Assembly (NCBI GenBank): GCA_964617385.1
Contig: CAZTYX010000004.1
Location: 1-44,297, forward strand
Source: JADHMP01 sp964617385
GTDB taxonomy: Bacteria; Bacteroidota; Bacteroidia; Flavobacteriales; Flavobacteriaceae
DNA length: 44,297 nt
Direction of reading: 5' to 3'
Shown: piece after piece, positions 1 through 7,720 of the stretch
Layout of the letters: each line of letters opens with the position of its first letter
Position numbering within the stretch: the first letter of the stretch is position 1
Position numbers and translations under genes: made by a program
Notes under the pieces: generated by a model
Databases searched by the model: none
What the model was told of the DNA's origin: nothing
The model's input: only the letters and a program-made list of their open reading frames with translations

Positions 1-1
1 C

Positions 2-793
2 GGAAAAATGAACGAACGTTCCTACCGAGGTGCTGCCGTTATTGAGTTGATTCATACAGCCACTTTGGTGCATGATGATGTGGTGGATGAAAGCTATAAA
101 AGAAGGGGCTTTTTTTCTTTAAATGCCCTTTGGAAAAATAAAATTGCTGTTTTGGTGGGTGATTATTTATTGTCTAAAGGCCTCTTGTTGTCTATAGAAA
201 ATGAAGATTTTGACCTGTTAAAAATCATATCGGTGGCCGTGCGCGAAATGAGTCAAGGGGAATTACTACAAATCGAAAAGGCGCGGAATCTCAATATTAC
301 AGAAGCGGTATATTATGATATTATCCGTCAAAAAACAGCAGCTTTGCTGGCCTCCTGTTGTGCTATGGGAGCGCAATCTGTGGGTGCTTCTGAAGAAGAT
401 GTTTCCAAAATGCATGAATTTGGAGAACGCATAGGTATGGCTTTTCAAATTAAAGATGATTTGTTTGATTATGGCACTCAAAACATAGGAAAGCCTACAG
501 GTATTGACATCAAAGAACAAAAAATGACCTTACCACTCATTTATACCCTTAACAATGTGTCTAAAGATGATCGCCAATGGTTAATTAACTCGATTAAAAA
601 TCATAACCGAGATAAAAAACGAGTAAAGGCAGTTATCGAAAAGGTCAAATCGGTAGGTGGCTTAAAATATGCCCTAAAAAAAATGGAAGCATATCGTAAA
701 GAAGCCTTATTGATTTTGGATCCATTTCCTGATAATGAATACAAAGAGGCGCTCACCCTAATGGTCAATTATGTGATTGAACGAAAAATTTGA
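2..793 (+). CDS. Polyprenyl diphosphate synthase (5'-truncated by window edge)
   Basis: This is a trans-isoprenyl diphosphate synthase, which condenses isopentenyl diphosphate onto an allylic primer to make the long-chain lipid used for menaquinone or undecaprenyl carriers. The first Asp-rich motif HDDVVD lies near the visible N-terminus and the second, KDDLFD, lies mid-protein; both bind magnesium and diphosphate. GD(Y)LLSKG and the KPTGID stretch also fit the family. The frame is open to the left edge (Gly-Lys codons precede the first ATG at 8), and about 60 residues are missing compared with the usual ~325 aa, so the true start lies outside the window. The next gene, dnaG, starts 54 bases downstream on the same strand. 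Product chain length (octaprenyl or other) cannot be read from the sequence. Confidence 0.9.
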   Translation, partial: GKMNERSYRGAAVIELIHTATLVHDDVVDESYKRRGFFSLNALWKNKIAVLVGDYLLSKGLLLSIENEDFDLLKIISVAVREMSQGELLQIEKARNLNITEAVYYDIIRQKTAALLASCCAMGAQSVGASEEDVSKMHEFGERIGMAFQIKDDLFDYGTQNIGKPTGIDIKEQKMTLPLIYTLNNVSKDDRQWLINSIKNHNRDKKRVKAVIEKVKSVGGLKYALKKMEAYRKEALLILDPFPDNEYKEALTLMVNYVIERKI

Positions 794-847
794 GTAGCCC
801 CATAAGCCAACAAATTAAATTTTTTTATTTTCATACCAAAAGGTATT

Positions 848-2812
848 TTGATCAGTAGAACAACCATAGATGAAGTGTATCAAACCGCTCGTGTAGAGGA
901 GGTGATAGGGGATTTTGTGGCTTTAAAAAAAGCAGGATCGAATTACAAAGGGTTGAGTCCATTTTCACAGGAGCGAACGCCCAGCTTTATGGTTTCTCCC
1001 GTAAAACAGATTTGGAAAGATTTTAGTAGTGGCAAAGGGGGCAATGTGGTTGCTTTTTTGATGGAGCACGAGCATTTTACCTATCCAGAAGCCATTCGTT
1101 ATTTGGCTAAGAAATACAACATCGAGATTGAAGAAACGGTTCAAACCGAGGCGCAAAAAGAAGAAGCTAATCTTAAAGAAAGTTTGTTTCTCGTTTCTCA
1201 ATTCGCCCAAGAATATTTTGAAAAAAATCTAACTGATTCAGAAGAAGGCAGAGCCATCGGAAAAACCTATTTTGAGTCTAGAGGGTTTACGGCAGCCACC
1301 ATAAAACATTTTGCGCTTGGCTATGCCTTAGAAGAAAAAACAGCCTTTTATGAGGCGGCAAAAAAAGCAGGCTATAATGAAGATTTTTTAGAAAAAAGCG
1401 GACTCATCATTTCCAATGAACGCGGTGCTATAGATCGTTTTAGAGCACGTGTGATGTTTCCTATCCGAAGTATGGCGGGGCGGGTGCAAGGCTTTGGAGG
1501 AAGAATTCTCTCAAAAAACACCAAAACTGCTAAATACCTCAATTCACCCGAAAGTGAGATTTATTATAAAAGCAAAGTGCTTTATGGTATATATGAAGCC
1601 AAACAGGCCATTGCAAGAAAAGATTTGGCTTATTTGGTGGAAGGCTATACAGACGTGATACAAATGCACCAAAGTGGGGTGGAAAATGTGGTGGCTTCTT
1701 CTGGCACCGCTTTAACCTCAGACCAAATTCGAATGATTCGGCGTTTGACTCAAAATTTGGTAGTACTTTTTGATGGTGATGCTGCAGGTACGCGCGCCGC
1801 TTTAAGAGGAATTGACCTCATACTGGAACAGGGCATGAATGTGCGGGTGTGTTCATTTCCAGAGGGAGAAGATCCGGATAGTTTTGCGCAAAAAAACAAT
1901 CCCGAAGAACTCCTTGATTTTTTAGAAAATAACGCCCAAGATTTCATTCAGTTTAAAACCAATTTGCTGATCGCTGAAAGTGGTGATGATGCAGCTAAAA
2001 AAGCACAAACCATTAGAGAAATCGTGCAGAGCATTGCCAAAATTCCTGATCTCATTCAACAAGAACTCTATATCAAGCGTTGTGCTTCTCTACTTGATGT
2101 GTCTGAAAATGTATTGTTTAACACCTTGGCCCAATTGGTTAATAAACAACAAAAAGCCAGTAAAACAAGACCACTTCAACAAACTGCTGCCGATTTGGCT
2201 GTGATCAAAACCGAAAAAAATGAAGATCCAAAAGTGTTGGCGCTTCCATTTTTGGAAAAACAACTGATTTCAATTTTACTTCACTATGGCGCACAAGAAG
2301 TCGACTTCGATGAAATATATCTCATTCCTAATGAAAAAGGAGTGTTGGTGGAAGAGTCAAAAGTGATTAAAACCAGTGTTTTTGAAAAAATATTTTTGGA
2401 TTTACAACAAGATGAAATTGCTTTTGTGAATCCCGATTTTCAAGCCCTCTACACCCATTTGATGCGGTCTTTTCAAACTGATGGAAATCTTCAAACCGAT
2501 AAATTGATGCAAGAAAGTGACCCTCAATTGGGGCAATTGCTTTCAGATTTACTTCTAGAAGACGAGGTGTATCAACTGCATCAATGGGAAAAGAAAAATA
2601 TTTTTGTAAAAGATCGCAAAGCTGGGGTTGGCCAATTGGTGAGTGAAACTATTTTGAGTTTACGCCGTCTTTTGATTGACCAAAAAATTGAAGCCATGAC
2701 ACAAACCCATGAGGCGCTAAGCGAAACTGAATCGGAAGCTGTTTTGGAAGAGATTATGCAATATCAACAGTTAAAAAAAGTGCTTTCGCGTAAATTAAAC
2801 CGTGTGCTTTAA
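848..2812 (+). CDS. dnaG: DNA primase DnaG without zinc ligands
   Basis: DnaG synthesises RNA primers at the replication fork. The 654-aa protein has the N-terminal CHC2-type fold (about residues 30-95), the RNA-polymerase basic region with RFRARVMFP near 198, and the TOPRIM core with EGYTD (265-269), FDGD (308-311) and EDPD (341-344). A helical C-terminal DnaB-interaction region follows. In the zinc-binding domain the four expected ligands (Cys, His, Cys, Cys) are Ser37, Ser40, Asp58 and Ser61, so zinc cannot be bound in the usual way; I recall the same in other Flavobacteriia. The start is TTG at 848, chosen because the residues that follow match the family N-terminus and an AAAAGG lies just upstream. 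The stop overlaps the convergent regulator gene by four bases (TTAA). Confidence 0.95.
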   Translation: MISRTTIDEVYQTARVEEVIGDFVALKKAGSNYKGLSPFSQERTPSFMVSPVKQIWKDFSSGKGGNVVAFLMEHEHFTYPEAIRYLAKKYNIEIEETVQTEAQKEEANLKESLFLVSQFAQEYFEKNLTDSEEGRAIGKTYFESRGFTAATIKHFALGYALEEKTAFYEAAKKAGYNEDFLEKSGLIISNERGAIDRFRARVMFPIRSMAGRVQGFGGRILSKNTKTAKYLNSPESEIYYKSKVLYGIYEAKQAIARKDLAYLVEGYTDVIQMHQSGVENVVASSGTALTSDQIRMIRRLTQNLVVLFDGDAAGTRAALRGIDLILEQGMNVRVCSFPEGEDPDSFAQKNNPEELLDFLENNAQDFIQFKTNLLIAESGDDAAKKAQTIREIVQSIAKIPDLIQQELYIKRCASLLDVSENVLFNTLAQLVNKQQKASKTRPLQQTAADLAVIKTEKNEDPKVLALPFLEKQLISILLHYGAQEVDFDEIYLIPNEKGVLVEESKVIKTSVFEKIFLDLQQDEIAFVNPDFQALYTHLMRSFQTDGNLQTDKLMQESDPQLGQLLSDLLLEDEVYQLHQWEKKNIFVKDRKAGVGQLVSETILSLRRLLIDQKIEAMTQTHEALSETESEAVLEEIMQYQQLKKVLSRKLNRVL

Positions 2813-3441
2813 GCCAATTCAAGTTGAAGGGCATGTTGGTATAAATTCACTAAATTTTCCACATCCAATTTTTTCATCAGGCGGCTTTTGTATGTATTAA
2901 CTGTTTTTTGATGAATTTTTAATGCTTGACTAATTTCCACATTCCGATATCCTTTAACAATTAGGCGAAGTACCTCAATTTCACGTTTAGATAATTTTCC
3001 AAAAGAAGTTCTAGGGCGTTTTAAATCGAGGTTATAATTGATTTCATTTTTATGGTCTGTAGCAATCGGAAACCGATTGAATTTATGCAGCCTTTCAATA
3101 GCTTCAATCAATACACGATCTGTACTTTTTTTGGAAATAAAACCAATGGCTCCCGCTTTAAGCAAAGAAACAGCATAGATGTCTTGCGGCATACAGGTAA
3201 AAACCACAATAGATAAATCAGGAAATTTTTCATTTAATTTTTCGATTAACAACGTTGGATTATCATCATCCAATTCCATTTCAATAAAAGCAATATCAAT
3301 TTTATTTTTTTCCAAATAAGAGATAAATGCCTCTGTTTTATCAAAGGCTTTTTCCATAGAAATGTGTGGTGTGTTTTTGAAAAAGGCTTTAAAGCCTTTG
3401 CGAACAACAGGATGTGGGTCTAATAGGGCAATTCGGATCAT
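2809..3441 (-). CDS. Atypical LuxR/NarL-type response regulator
   Basis: The 210-aa protein has an N-terminal receiver-like domain (about 1-120) and a C-terminal LuxR-type helix-turn-helix (about 145-205, with LSKREIEVLRLI and KTVNTYKSRLMKKL). It is therefore a DNA-binding transcription regulator. The phospho-acceptor position holds Glu54 in AFIEMEL instead of Asp, and the acidic pair usually seen as DD near residue 8 is Asp-Pro. The switch Thr82 and Lys104 are retained. This suggests that it is locked, or controlled by something other than phosphorylation. I chose ATG at 3441 (MIRIALLDPH); a longer reading frame to 3504 would overlap nadE. It lies 35 bases behind nadE on the same strand, probably in one transcript, and no sensor kinase is adjacent. 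Target genes are unknown. Confidence 0.88.
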   Translation of the reverse strand: MIRIALLDPHPVVRKGFKAFFKNTPHISMEKAFDKTEAFISYLEKNKIDIAFIEMELDDDNPTLLIEKLNEKFPDLSIVVFTCMPQDIYAVSLLKAGAIGFISKKSTDRVLIEAIERLHKFNRFPIATDHKNEINYNLDLKRPRTSFGKLSKREIEVLRLIVKGYRNVEISQALKIHQKTVNTYKSRLMKKLDVENLVNLYQHALQLELA

Positions 3442-3476
3442 GGGTTTATTAAGATGTTGGGGGTCAAAAATTTTTG

Positions 3477-4268
3477 CTAAAATAAGGATTTTGGAATTAG
3501 ACAAACAGGAATAGGTTCCATTTTGTGTTTACTTTTTTTGTGATGCTGCTTATAAATAGTCATCACCTTTTGTTGGTGGGCGCTAAAGGTGTTTGGGTCC
3601 AGTTTGTTTTCAATGGCTCGCATGGCCCATTCCAAATCAGCATAGCGCGCCCCAAGTTGGTCTTCGTCCGTTCGGTGGTCGGCCCAAAGGCCATCTGTTG
3701 GTGCTGCAGTTTGAATTTCTTCAATCACATTGAGGCTTTTGCCCAAAGCATAAACCTCCGTTTTCATTAGATCGGCAATGGGGCTCAAATCCACACCGCC
3801 GTCACCATATTTGGTATAAAAACCTACGCCAAAATCTTCCACCTTATTGCCTGTTCCAGCCACCAAAAAGTTTTCTAATGCGGCAAAATAATAAAGAGTA
3901 GACATTCTTAGGCGCGCACGAGTATTGGCCAAACTCAAATGTTGCGCTTCCTTTTTTTCTGTTGAGGGGAGTTGATCTGTAAACGTATCAAAAACAGTGC
4001 TTAAGGAGATGCTTTTACCCACCACGTTTGCGTGGTTTTTTGTGAGCCACTCAATGTGTTTTTGCGCACGACTCACCTGAGAGGGTTCTTGGTGAATGGG
4101 CATTTCAAGACACAACACCGGTTTTCGGGTTAAAGCACAAAGGGTGGAAGTTACGGCAGAATCGATGCCTCCGGAAACACCAACAACAAATCCTTTTTGG
4201 CCCGATTGTTCTAAATAGACTTTGAGCCACTGTACGATGTGGTTGATTATTTTTTCAGGTGATTTCAT
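3477..4268 (-). CDS. nadE: NAD(+) synthetase, ammonia-dependent type
   Basis: NadE adenylates nicotinate adenine dinucleotide and amidates it to NAD in the last step of NAD synthesis. The protein (263 aa from the preferred start) has the N-type ATP-pyrophosphatase P-loop SGGIDSA near residue 33, AGTGNKVED in the middle and the KYGDGGVDLSPI and PTDGLWADHRTDEDQLG segments of the family. No glutaminase domain is present, so ammonia is the likely nitrogen donor. Start choice: the frame also opens at a TTG (4280), but ATG at 4268 (MKSPEKII) fits the family. A TAnnTTTG promoter box on the same strand lies at 4301-4308. The gene is divergent from gldB and followed by the response regulator. Confidence 0.93.
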   Translation of the reverse strand: MKSPEKIINHIVQWLKVYLEQSGQKGFVVGVSGGIDSAVTSTLCALTRKPVLCLEMPIHQEPSQVSRAQKHIEWLTKNHANVVGKSISLSTVFDTFTDQLPSTEKKEAQHLSLANTRARLRMSTLYYFAALENFLVAGTGNKVEDFGVGFYTKYGDGGVDLSPIADLMKTEVYALGKSLNVIEEIQTAAPTDGLWADHRTDEDQLGARYADLEWAMRAIENKLDPNTFSAHQQKVMTIYKQHHKKSKHKMEPIPVCLIPKSLF

Positions 4269-4290
4269 GAGTATTATCAATTAGACCATG

Positions 4291-4298
4291 TATGTTTG
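4291..4298 (+). promoter_or_regulatory. gldB promoter, -7 box
   Basis: TATGTTTG matches the Bacteroidota TAnnTTTG element exactly and ends 24 bases before the gldB ATG at 4323. It would start transcription near 4303. It excludes the TTG at 4296 as translation start, since that codon lies inside the box. No clear -33 TTTG is seen; the nearest is TTTC at 4263-4266. Confidence 0.6.
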
Positions 4299-4300
4299 TA

Positions 4301-4308
4301 CAAAATTA
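4301..4308 (-). promoter_or_regulatory. nadE promoter, -7 box
   Basis: Reading the minus strand gives TAATTTTG, an exact TAnnTTTG match, 32 bases upstream of the nadE ATG. Only two bases separate it from the oppositely directed gldB box at 4291-4298. Confidence 0.6.
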
Positions 4309-4322
4309 GTGTAAAACTTCTG

Positions 4323-5330
4323 ATGAAAAAATTTAGACGGGCAAAGGCTTTCAAAAGTTTTTTGGTTTTAACAAGAAGTCTAACAGCAATTCCTTTTTTA
4401 ATTCTAATGTTGAGTTGTGATTCTTCAGACGAAACCGAATCCAAAATAACTTCTATACCATTTTCCCTTTCGATTGATCGTTTTGATCTAAAGTTTCAGC
4501 GTTCAAATGCTGAAGCTATCCCCCAGCTCAAAGCGACTTATCCTTTTTTGTTTCCCGCCGAATTTGATGATAGTGTATGGGTGAAAAGACAACAAGATAG
4601 TCTTCAACTGCTTATTCAAGAGGCTGTGGAAAATCATTTTAAGGATCTTTCCCAAACGGAACAAGATTTATCTCATTTGTTTCAGCACATCCGTTTTTAT
4701 TTTCCTGAAACACCCATACCTCATATTATTGGATTAACCAACAACGTTGATTATCAAATTAAAACTGTATTCGCCGATTCGCTTTTGCTGTTGTCTCTAG
4801 ATACTTTTTTGGGGCAAGACCACCCTTTGTATGAAGGTATTCCAAATTATATCAGAAAAGAAATGGATCAAGCCTTTCTTACGGCACAAGTGGTAGACAA
4901 ATTTGCTGAAACCCAATTAAAAGGACCTCAAGACCGAACTTTTCTGGCTCAAATGGTATGGCACGGTAAAAAACTTTATTTACAAGACCGCCTAAACCCA
5001 CATGTTTCAGATGCTATAAAAATGGGCTATTTACCCTCAGAATGGCAGTGGGCGCAAGATAATGAACGCTTTATTTGGCAGTATTTTATAGAAAAACAAC
5101 TGCTATACGACACCGATCCTGATCTTACAAGACGCTTTATTGCCCCTGCTCCCTTCTCCAAGTTTTATTTAGAAATTGACAATGAATCACCGGGCCGAAT
5201 CGGTTCTTGGGTGGGCTGGCAAATGGTGCGTTCGTATATGGATCGCCACCCAAAAACCCCATTGAAAGAAATGTTACAAATGGCGCCCCAAGCGCTTTTT
5301 CAAGCTTCGGGCTATAAACCAAAACGCTAA
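4323..5330 (+). CDS. gldB: Gliding motility lipoprotein GldB
   Basis: GldB is a lipoprotein needed for gliding motility in Flavobacterium; its biochemical role is unknown. The 335-aa protein starts with a basic, hydrophobic signal segment ending in the lipobox LMLSC (Cys32), so it should be lipid-anchored in the envelope. The mature part is soluble, starting with acidic DSSDETES and a SLSIDRFDLKF segment characteristic of GldB as I remember the family, and ends in a basic tail. The start was set at ATG 4323; an in-frame TTG at 4296 sits inside the promoter box. The TAA stop overlaps the gldC ATG by one base (TAATG), which indicates an operon with translational coupling. No catalytic motif is visible. 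Confidence 0.88.
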   Translation: MKKFRRAKAFKSFLVLTRSLTAIPFLILMLSCDSSDETESKITSIPFSLSIDRFDLKFQRSNAEAIPQLKATYPFLFPAEFDDSVWVKRQQDSLQLLIQEAVENHFKDLSQTEQDLSHLFQHIRFYFPETPIPHIIGLTNNVDYQIKTVFADSLLLLSLDTFLGQDHPLYEGIPNYIRKEMDQAFLTAQVVDKFAETQLKGPQDRTFLAQMVWHGKKLYLQDRLNPHVSDAIKMGYLPSEWQWAQDNERFIWQYFIEKQLLYDTDPDLTRRFIAPAPFSKFYLEIDNESPGRIGSWVGWQMVRSYMDRHPKTPLKEMLQMAPQALFQASGYKPKR

Positions 5331-5671
5331 TGGCTATTCAAAAAACAACTTCCATCAACATTCAAGTGAGTTTGGATGAAAACAACGTTCCAGAAAAAAT
5401 GCGGTGGACCGCCCAAGACGGTGGCATTGAAAACGAAGAAACACAAGCGATGCTGTTGTCTTTTTGGGACGCCAAAACTCAAGAAACACTAAAAATGGAT
5501 TTGTGGGTAAAGGAGATGCCCGTTGATCAAATGCAGAAGTTTTTTCATCAAACATTGGTGGCGCTTAGTCAGACCTTTTTTAAGGCTACACAGGACGAAA
5601 AAATGACTGCCACCATGCAAGATTTTTGCGATTATTTTGCCGAAAAACTAAACCTTAAAAAAGAGGGCTAA
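5330..5671 (+). CDS. gldC: Gliding motility protein GldC
   Basis: GldC is a small soluble protein encoded directly behind gldB in gliding and non-gliding Flavobacteriia. It is thought to support gliding efficiency, possibly by stabilising GldB. The 113-aa product has the family length and carries the GldC signature segments IPEK-like VPEKMRWTAQDGG, then LWVKEMPVDQM and DFCDYFAEKLNL. There is no signal peptide, so it is cytoplasmic. The start codon overlaps the gldB stop by one base. Its stop codon overlaps that of the convergent engB gene by four bases (CTAA at 5668-5671). Confidence 0.88.
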   Translation: MAIQKTTSINIQVSLDENNVPEKMRWTAQDGGIENEETQAMLLSFWDAKTQETLKMDLWVKEMPVDQMQKFFHQTLVALSQTFFKATQDEKMTATMQDFCDYFAEKLNLKKEG

Positions 5672-6288
5672 ATATTTTTAAGGGACTTAAATTCTTCATT
5701 TAAATCCCCAATATAGGCCAAGAGGGTTTCACAGCCAGTTTTGTTTGTGGCCGAGGTGATAAAAACGGGAGGGATGTCTTCCCAAGCATGGGCTAAGAGG
5801 GCATCCTTATATGCTTGCACTTGTTTTTGGCATTGTTGTGGTTTAAGCTTGTCTGCTTTGGTAAACACAATCACAAAAGGAATTTGGTTCTGACCCAACC
5901 ATTCCATAAACTGCAAGTCAATGGGTTGGGGTTTATGCCGAATATCAATCAGCAGAAAAGTGCAATACAGTTCTTGACGTTGTTCAAAATAACGTGTGAT
6001 TGATTCTTGAAATTTCTTTTTTTGGGTTTTAGAAACCCGTGCATAACCATACCCTGGCAAATCCACTAAATACCAATAATCATTAATTAAAAAATGATTT
6101 ATTAATTGTGTTTTACCGGGGCGAGAAGAGGTTTTGGCCAAGCCTTTATGTTGCAGCAGTGCATTAATTAAGGATGATTTGCCCACGTTAGACCGGCCAA
6201 TAAAAGCATATTCGGGTTGTGCGTGTTGCGGACATTTGGCAACATCTGTATTGCTAATCACAAATGTGGCAGATTTAAGACGCATCAA
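5668..6288 (-). CDS. engB: Ribosome biogenesis GTPase EngB (YihA/YsxC)
   Basis: EngB is an essential TRAFAC-class GTPase that acts in late assembly of the large ribosomal subunit. The 206-aa protein has the G1 P-loop GRSNVGKSS (31-39), G3 DLPGYG (76-81), G4 TKAD and a G5-like SAT motif near residue 180, all in order and spaced as in the family. The length is typical. Two adjacent ATG codons open the frame; the first is given. It lies seven bases behind the hydrolase gene on the same strand, so the two are probably cotranscribed from the promoter at 7094. Its stop overlaps that of gldC. Confidence 0.94.
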   Translation of the reverse strand: MMRLKSATFVISNTDVAKCPQHAQPEYAFIGRSNVGKSSLINALLQHKGLAKTSSRPGKTQLINHFLINDYWYLVDLPGYGYARVSKTQKKKFQESITRYFEQRQELYCTFLLIDIRHKPQPIDLQFMEWLGQNQIPFVIVFTKADKLKPQQCQKQVQAYKDALLAHAWEDIPPVFITSATNKTGCETLLAYIGDLNEEFKSLKNI

Positions 6289-6294
6289 AAACGA

Positions 6295-7062
6295 TTAAAA
6301 GTTTCGTTTCTGGAGCCAATCCAGCAAAATATCATTAAAAAGATCGGGATGCTCCATCATGGGAGCATGGCCGCATTTATCGATCCAAAACAATTCGGCA
6401 TCGGGAAGTAAGCGTTCAAATTCTTCGGCCACATTGGGCGGTGTTACGCTGTCTTGATTTCCCCATAGCAAGGCAGTTGGAGTCTTCATGTGCGGAAGGT
6501 CTTTGGCCATGTTGTGGCGAATGGCACTTTTGGCCAAGGCCAAGGTGCGCACCAACTTGTTTCTATCATTAACGGTTTCGAAAACATCATCAACAATTTC
6601 TTTGGTGGCCACTTTTGGATCATAAAAAACGGCTTCGCTTTTGGATTTGATATAATTGTAATCGCCTCGTTTAGGATAGCCATCACCCATATTGTTTTCA
6701 TAGAGCCCCGAACTGCCAGTTAAAACCAAAGCTTTAACTAGCTCAGGGTGATTTTTAGTGAACAACAAGCCTACATGTCCTCCGAGCGAATTACCCAAAA
6801 GTATAACATTGTCCAGCTTTTTGTGTTTCAAAAAGGCGTAGACAAATTCAGATAATGATTTCACCGAGGTTTTAAGCAGTGGAAGGCTGTAAACAGGTAA
6901 TTCGGGGATGATAATTTTATAGCCTTTGTGTGGAAAAAAATTTAGCACACCCTCAAAATTGCTCAGTCCTCCCATCAATCCATGAAGGAGAATAATGGGC
7001 TGACCTTCGCCCACCTCAATAAAACTGAACTTATCCTCTTTAACGAGCGTTTGCTTCATCAA
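6295..7062 (-). CDS. Alpha/beta-fold hydrolase
   Basis: This 255-aa protein is a cytoplasmic alpha/beta hydrolase of the esterase or meta-cleavage hydrolase type. Visible features are the oxyanion-hole segment HGLMGG (26-31), the nucleophile elbow GNSLGG with Ser91, Asp203 in WGNQD and His231 in CGHAP, so the catalytic triad is complete. The substrate is not identifiable from sequence. The frame continues upstream to 7125, but a TAnnTTTG box at 7094-7101 places transcription start downstream of that, so ATG 7062 (MKQTLVKED) is preferred. It leads into engB. The position between engB and mraZ is, as I recall, common in Flavobacteriia. Confidence 0.85.
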   Translation of the reverse strand: MMKQTLVKEDKFSFIEVGEGQPIILLHGLMGGLSNFEGVLNFFPHKGYKIIIPELPVYSLPLLKTSVKSLSEFVYAFLKHKKLDNVILLGNSLGGHVGLLFTKNHPELVKALVLTGSSGLYENNMGDGYPKRGDYNYIKSKSEAVFYDPKVATKEIVDDVFETVNDRNKLVRTLALAKSAIRHNMAKDLPHMKTPTALLWGNQDSVTPPNVAEEFERLLPDAELFWIDKCGHAPMMEHPDLFNDILLDWLQKRNF

Positions 7063-7093
7063 ATCCTTTTTGTATTCAAAAATTAAAACTTTC

Positions 7094-7101
7094 CAAAGAT
7101 A
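7094..7101 (-). promoter_or_regulatory. Promoter -7 box for hydrolase-engB unit
   Basis: The minus strand reads TATCTTTG, an exact TAnnTTTG match, 31 bases before the hydrolase ATG at 7062. Its position rules out the upstream GTG at 7125 as start. Confidence 0.55.
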
Positions 7102-7166
7102 GGTAAATTCCTGTGTAGCAACCACAATAAATCAAAACCCTTGGTCGTAGCGGTTTTTTCGGTAAT

Positions 7167-7211
7167 GTGGAAAAACTTATTAACAATGTGGTAAAAAGTG
7201 GTAAAAAGTGG
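7167..7211 (+). promoter_or_regulatory. MraZ-box operator repeats
   Basis: Four copies of the core GTGG begin at 7167, 7188, 7198 and 7208. The last three have the context (A)A(A/T)GTGGTA and are exactly 10 bases apart; the first is 21 bases, two helical turns, ahead. MraZ is known to bind directly repeated AAAGTG- or TGGG-type boxes upstream of its own gene. The repeats end 11 bases before the -7 box, covering the -33 region, as expected for autorepression. Confidence 0.8.
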
Positions 7212-7222
7212 TATTTAATTTT

Positions 7223-7230
7223 TACTTTTG
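7223..7230 (+). promoter_or_regulatory. mraZ / dcw promoter, -7 box
   Basis: TACTTTTG matches TAnnTTTG and ends 22 bases before the mraZ ATG. No -33 TTTG is visible; that position is occupied by the GTGG repeats. It is the only clear promoter I found for the cluster. Confidence 0.6.
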
Positions 7231-7252
7231 ATATAATTCTAATCCTGCTAGG

Positions 7253-7720
7253 ATGCAACACTTCATTGGCACATATGAATGTAAGGCAGATGCTAAAGGA
7301 CGCATCATGATGCCTGTTGCGCTTAAAGGGCAGTTGGCTGCACACCTTAATAAAGGATTTGTGTTGAAACGGGCCGTTTTTAATGCTTGTCTGGAACTCT
7401 ATCCAATGCAAGAATGGGACGTGTTGATGCAAAAAGTGAATGCTTTAAATCGGTTCAATAAAAAGAATAACGATTTTATTCGGCGTTTCACTGCTGGGGT
7501 TAAGCCTGTAGAAATGGACGCCTCAGGACGTTTGTTGATTCCAAAAGATTTAATCAAATATGCCGATATACAAAAAGAAGTGGTCATCTCTTCAGCGGTT
7601 TCCATTTTAGAAATCTGGAACAAAGACCGCTATGAACAAGCTGTTGATGAAGCAACATTAGATTTTGGTGATCTGGCAGAAGAAGTAATGGGAGATAAAA
7701 ATGACGACGACTTATCATAA
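7253..7720 (+). CDS. mraZ: Transcriptional regulator MraZ
   Basis: MraZ is a ring-forming AbrB-like (SpoVT-AbrB fold) DNA-binding protein that represses the division and cell-wall cluster it heads. The 155-aa protein contains the two repeated signature segments DAKGRIMMP (13-21) and DASGRLLIP (89-97), each part of a DNA-contacting half. The length is typical. The ATG at 7253 follows an AGG and a promoter with four GTGG boxes. The 3' end overlaps the rsmH start by 20 bases, so the two are cotranscribed and probably coupled. The C-terminus is acidic (DKNDDDLS). Confidence 0.95.
   Translation: MQHFIGTYECKADAKGRIMMPVALKGQLAAHLNKGFVLKRAVFNACLELYPMQEWDVLMQKVNALNRFNKKNNDFIRRFTAGVKPVEMDASGRLLIPKDLIKYADIQKEVVISSAVSILEIWNKDRYEQAVDEATLDFGDLAEEVMGDKNDDDLS

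Noticed and set aside
3442..3504. Longer start of the response regulator
   Set aside because: It overlaps the end of nadE, and the receiver fold begins naturally at MIRIALLD.
7063..7125. Longer start of the alpha/beta hydrolase at GTG 7125
   Set aside because: The promoter box at 7094-7101 lies inside this extension, so the start codon would not be transcribed.
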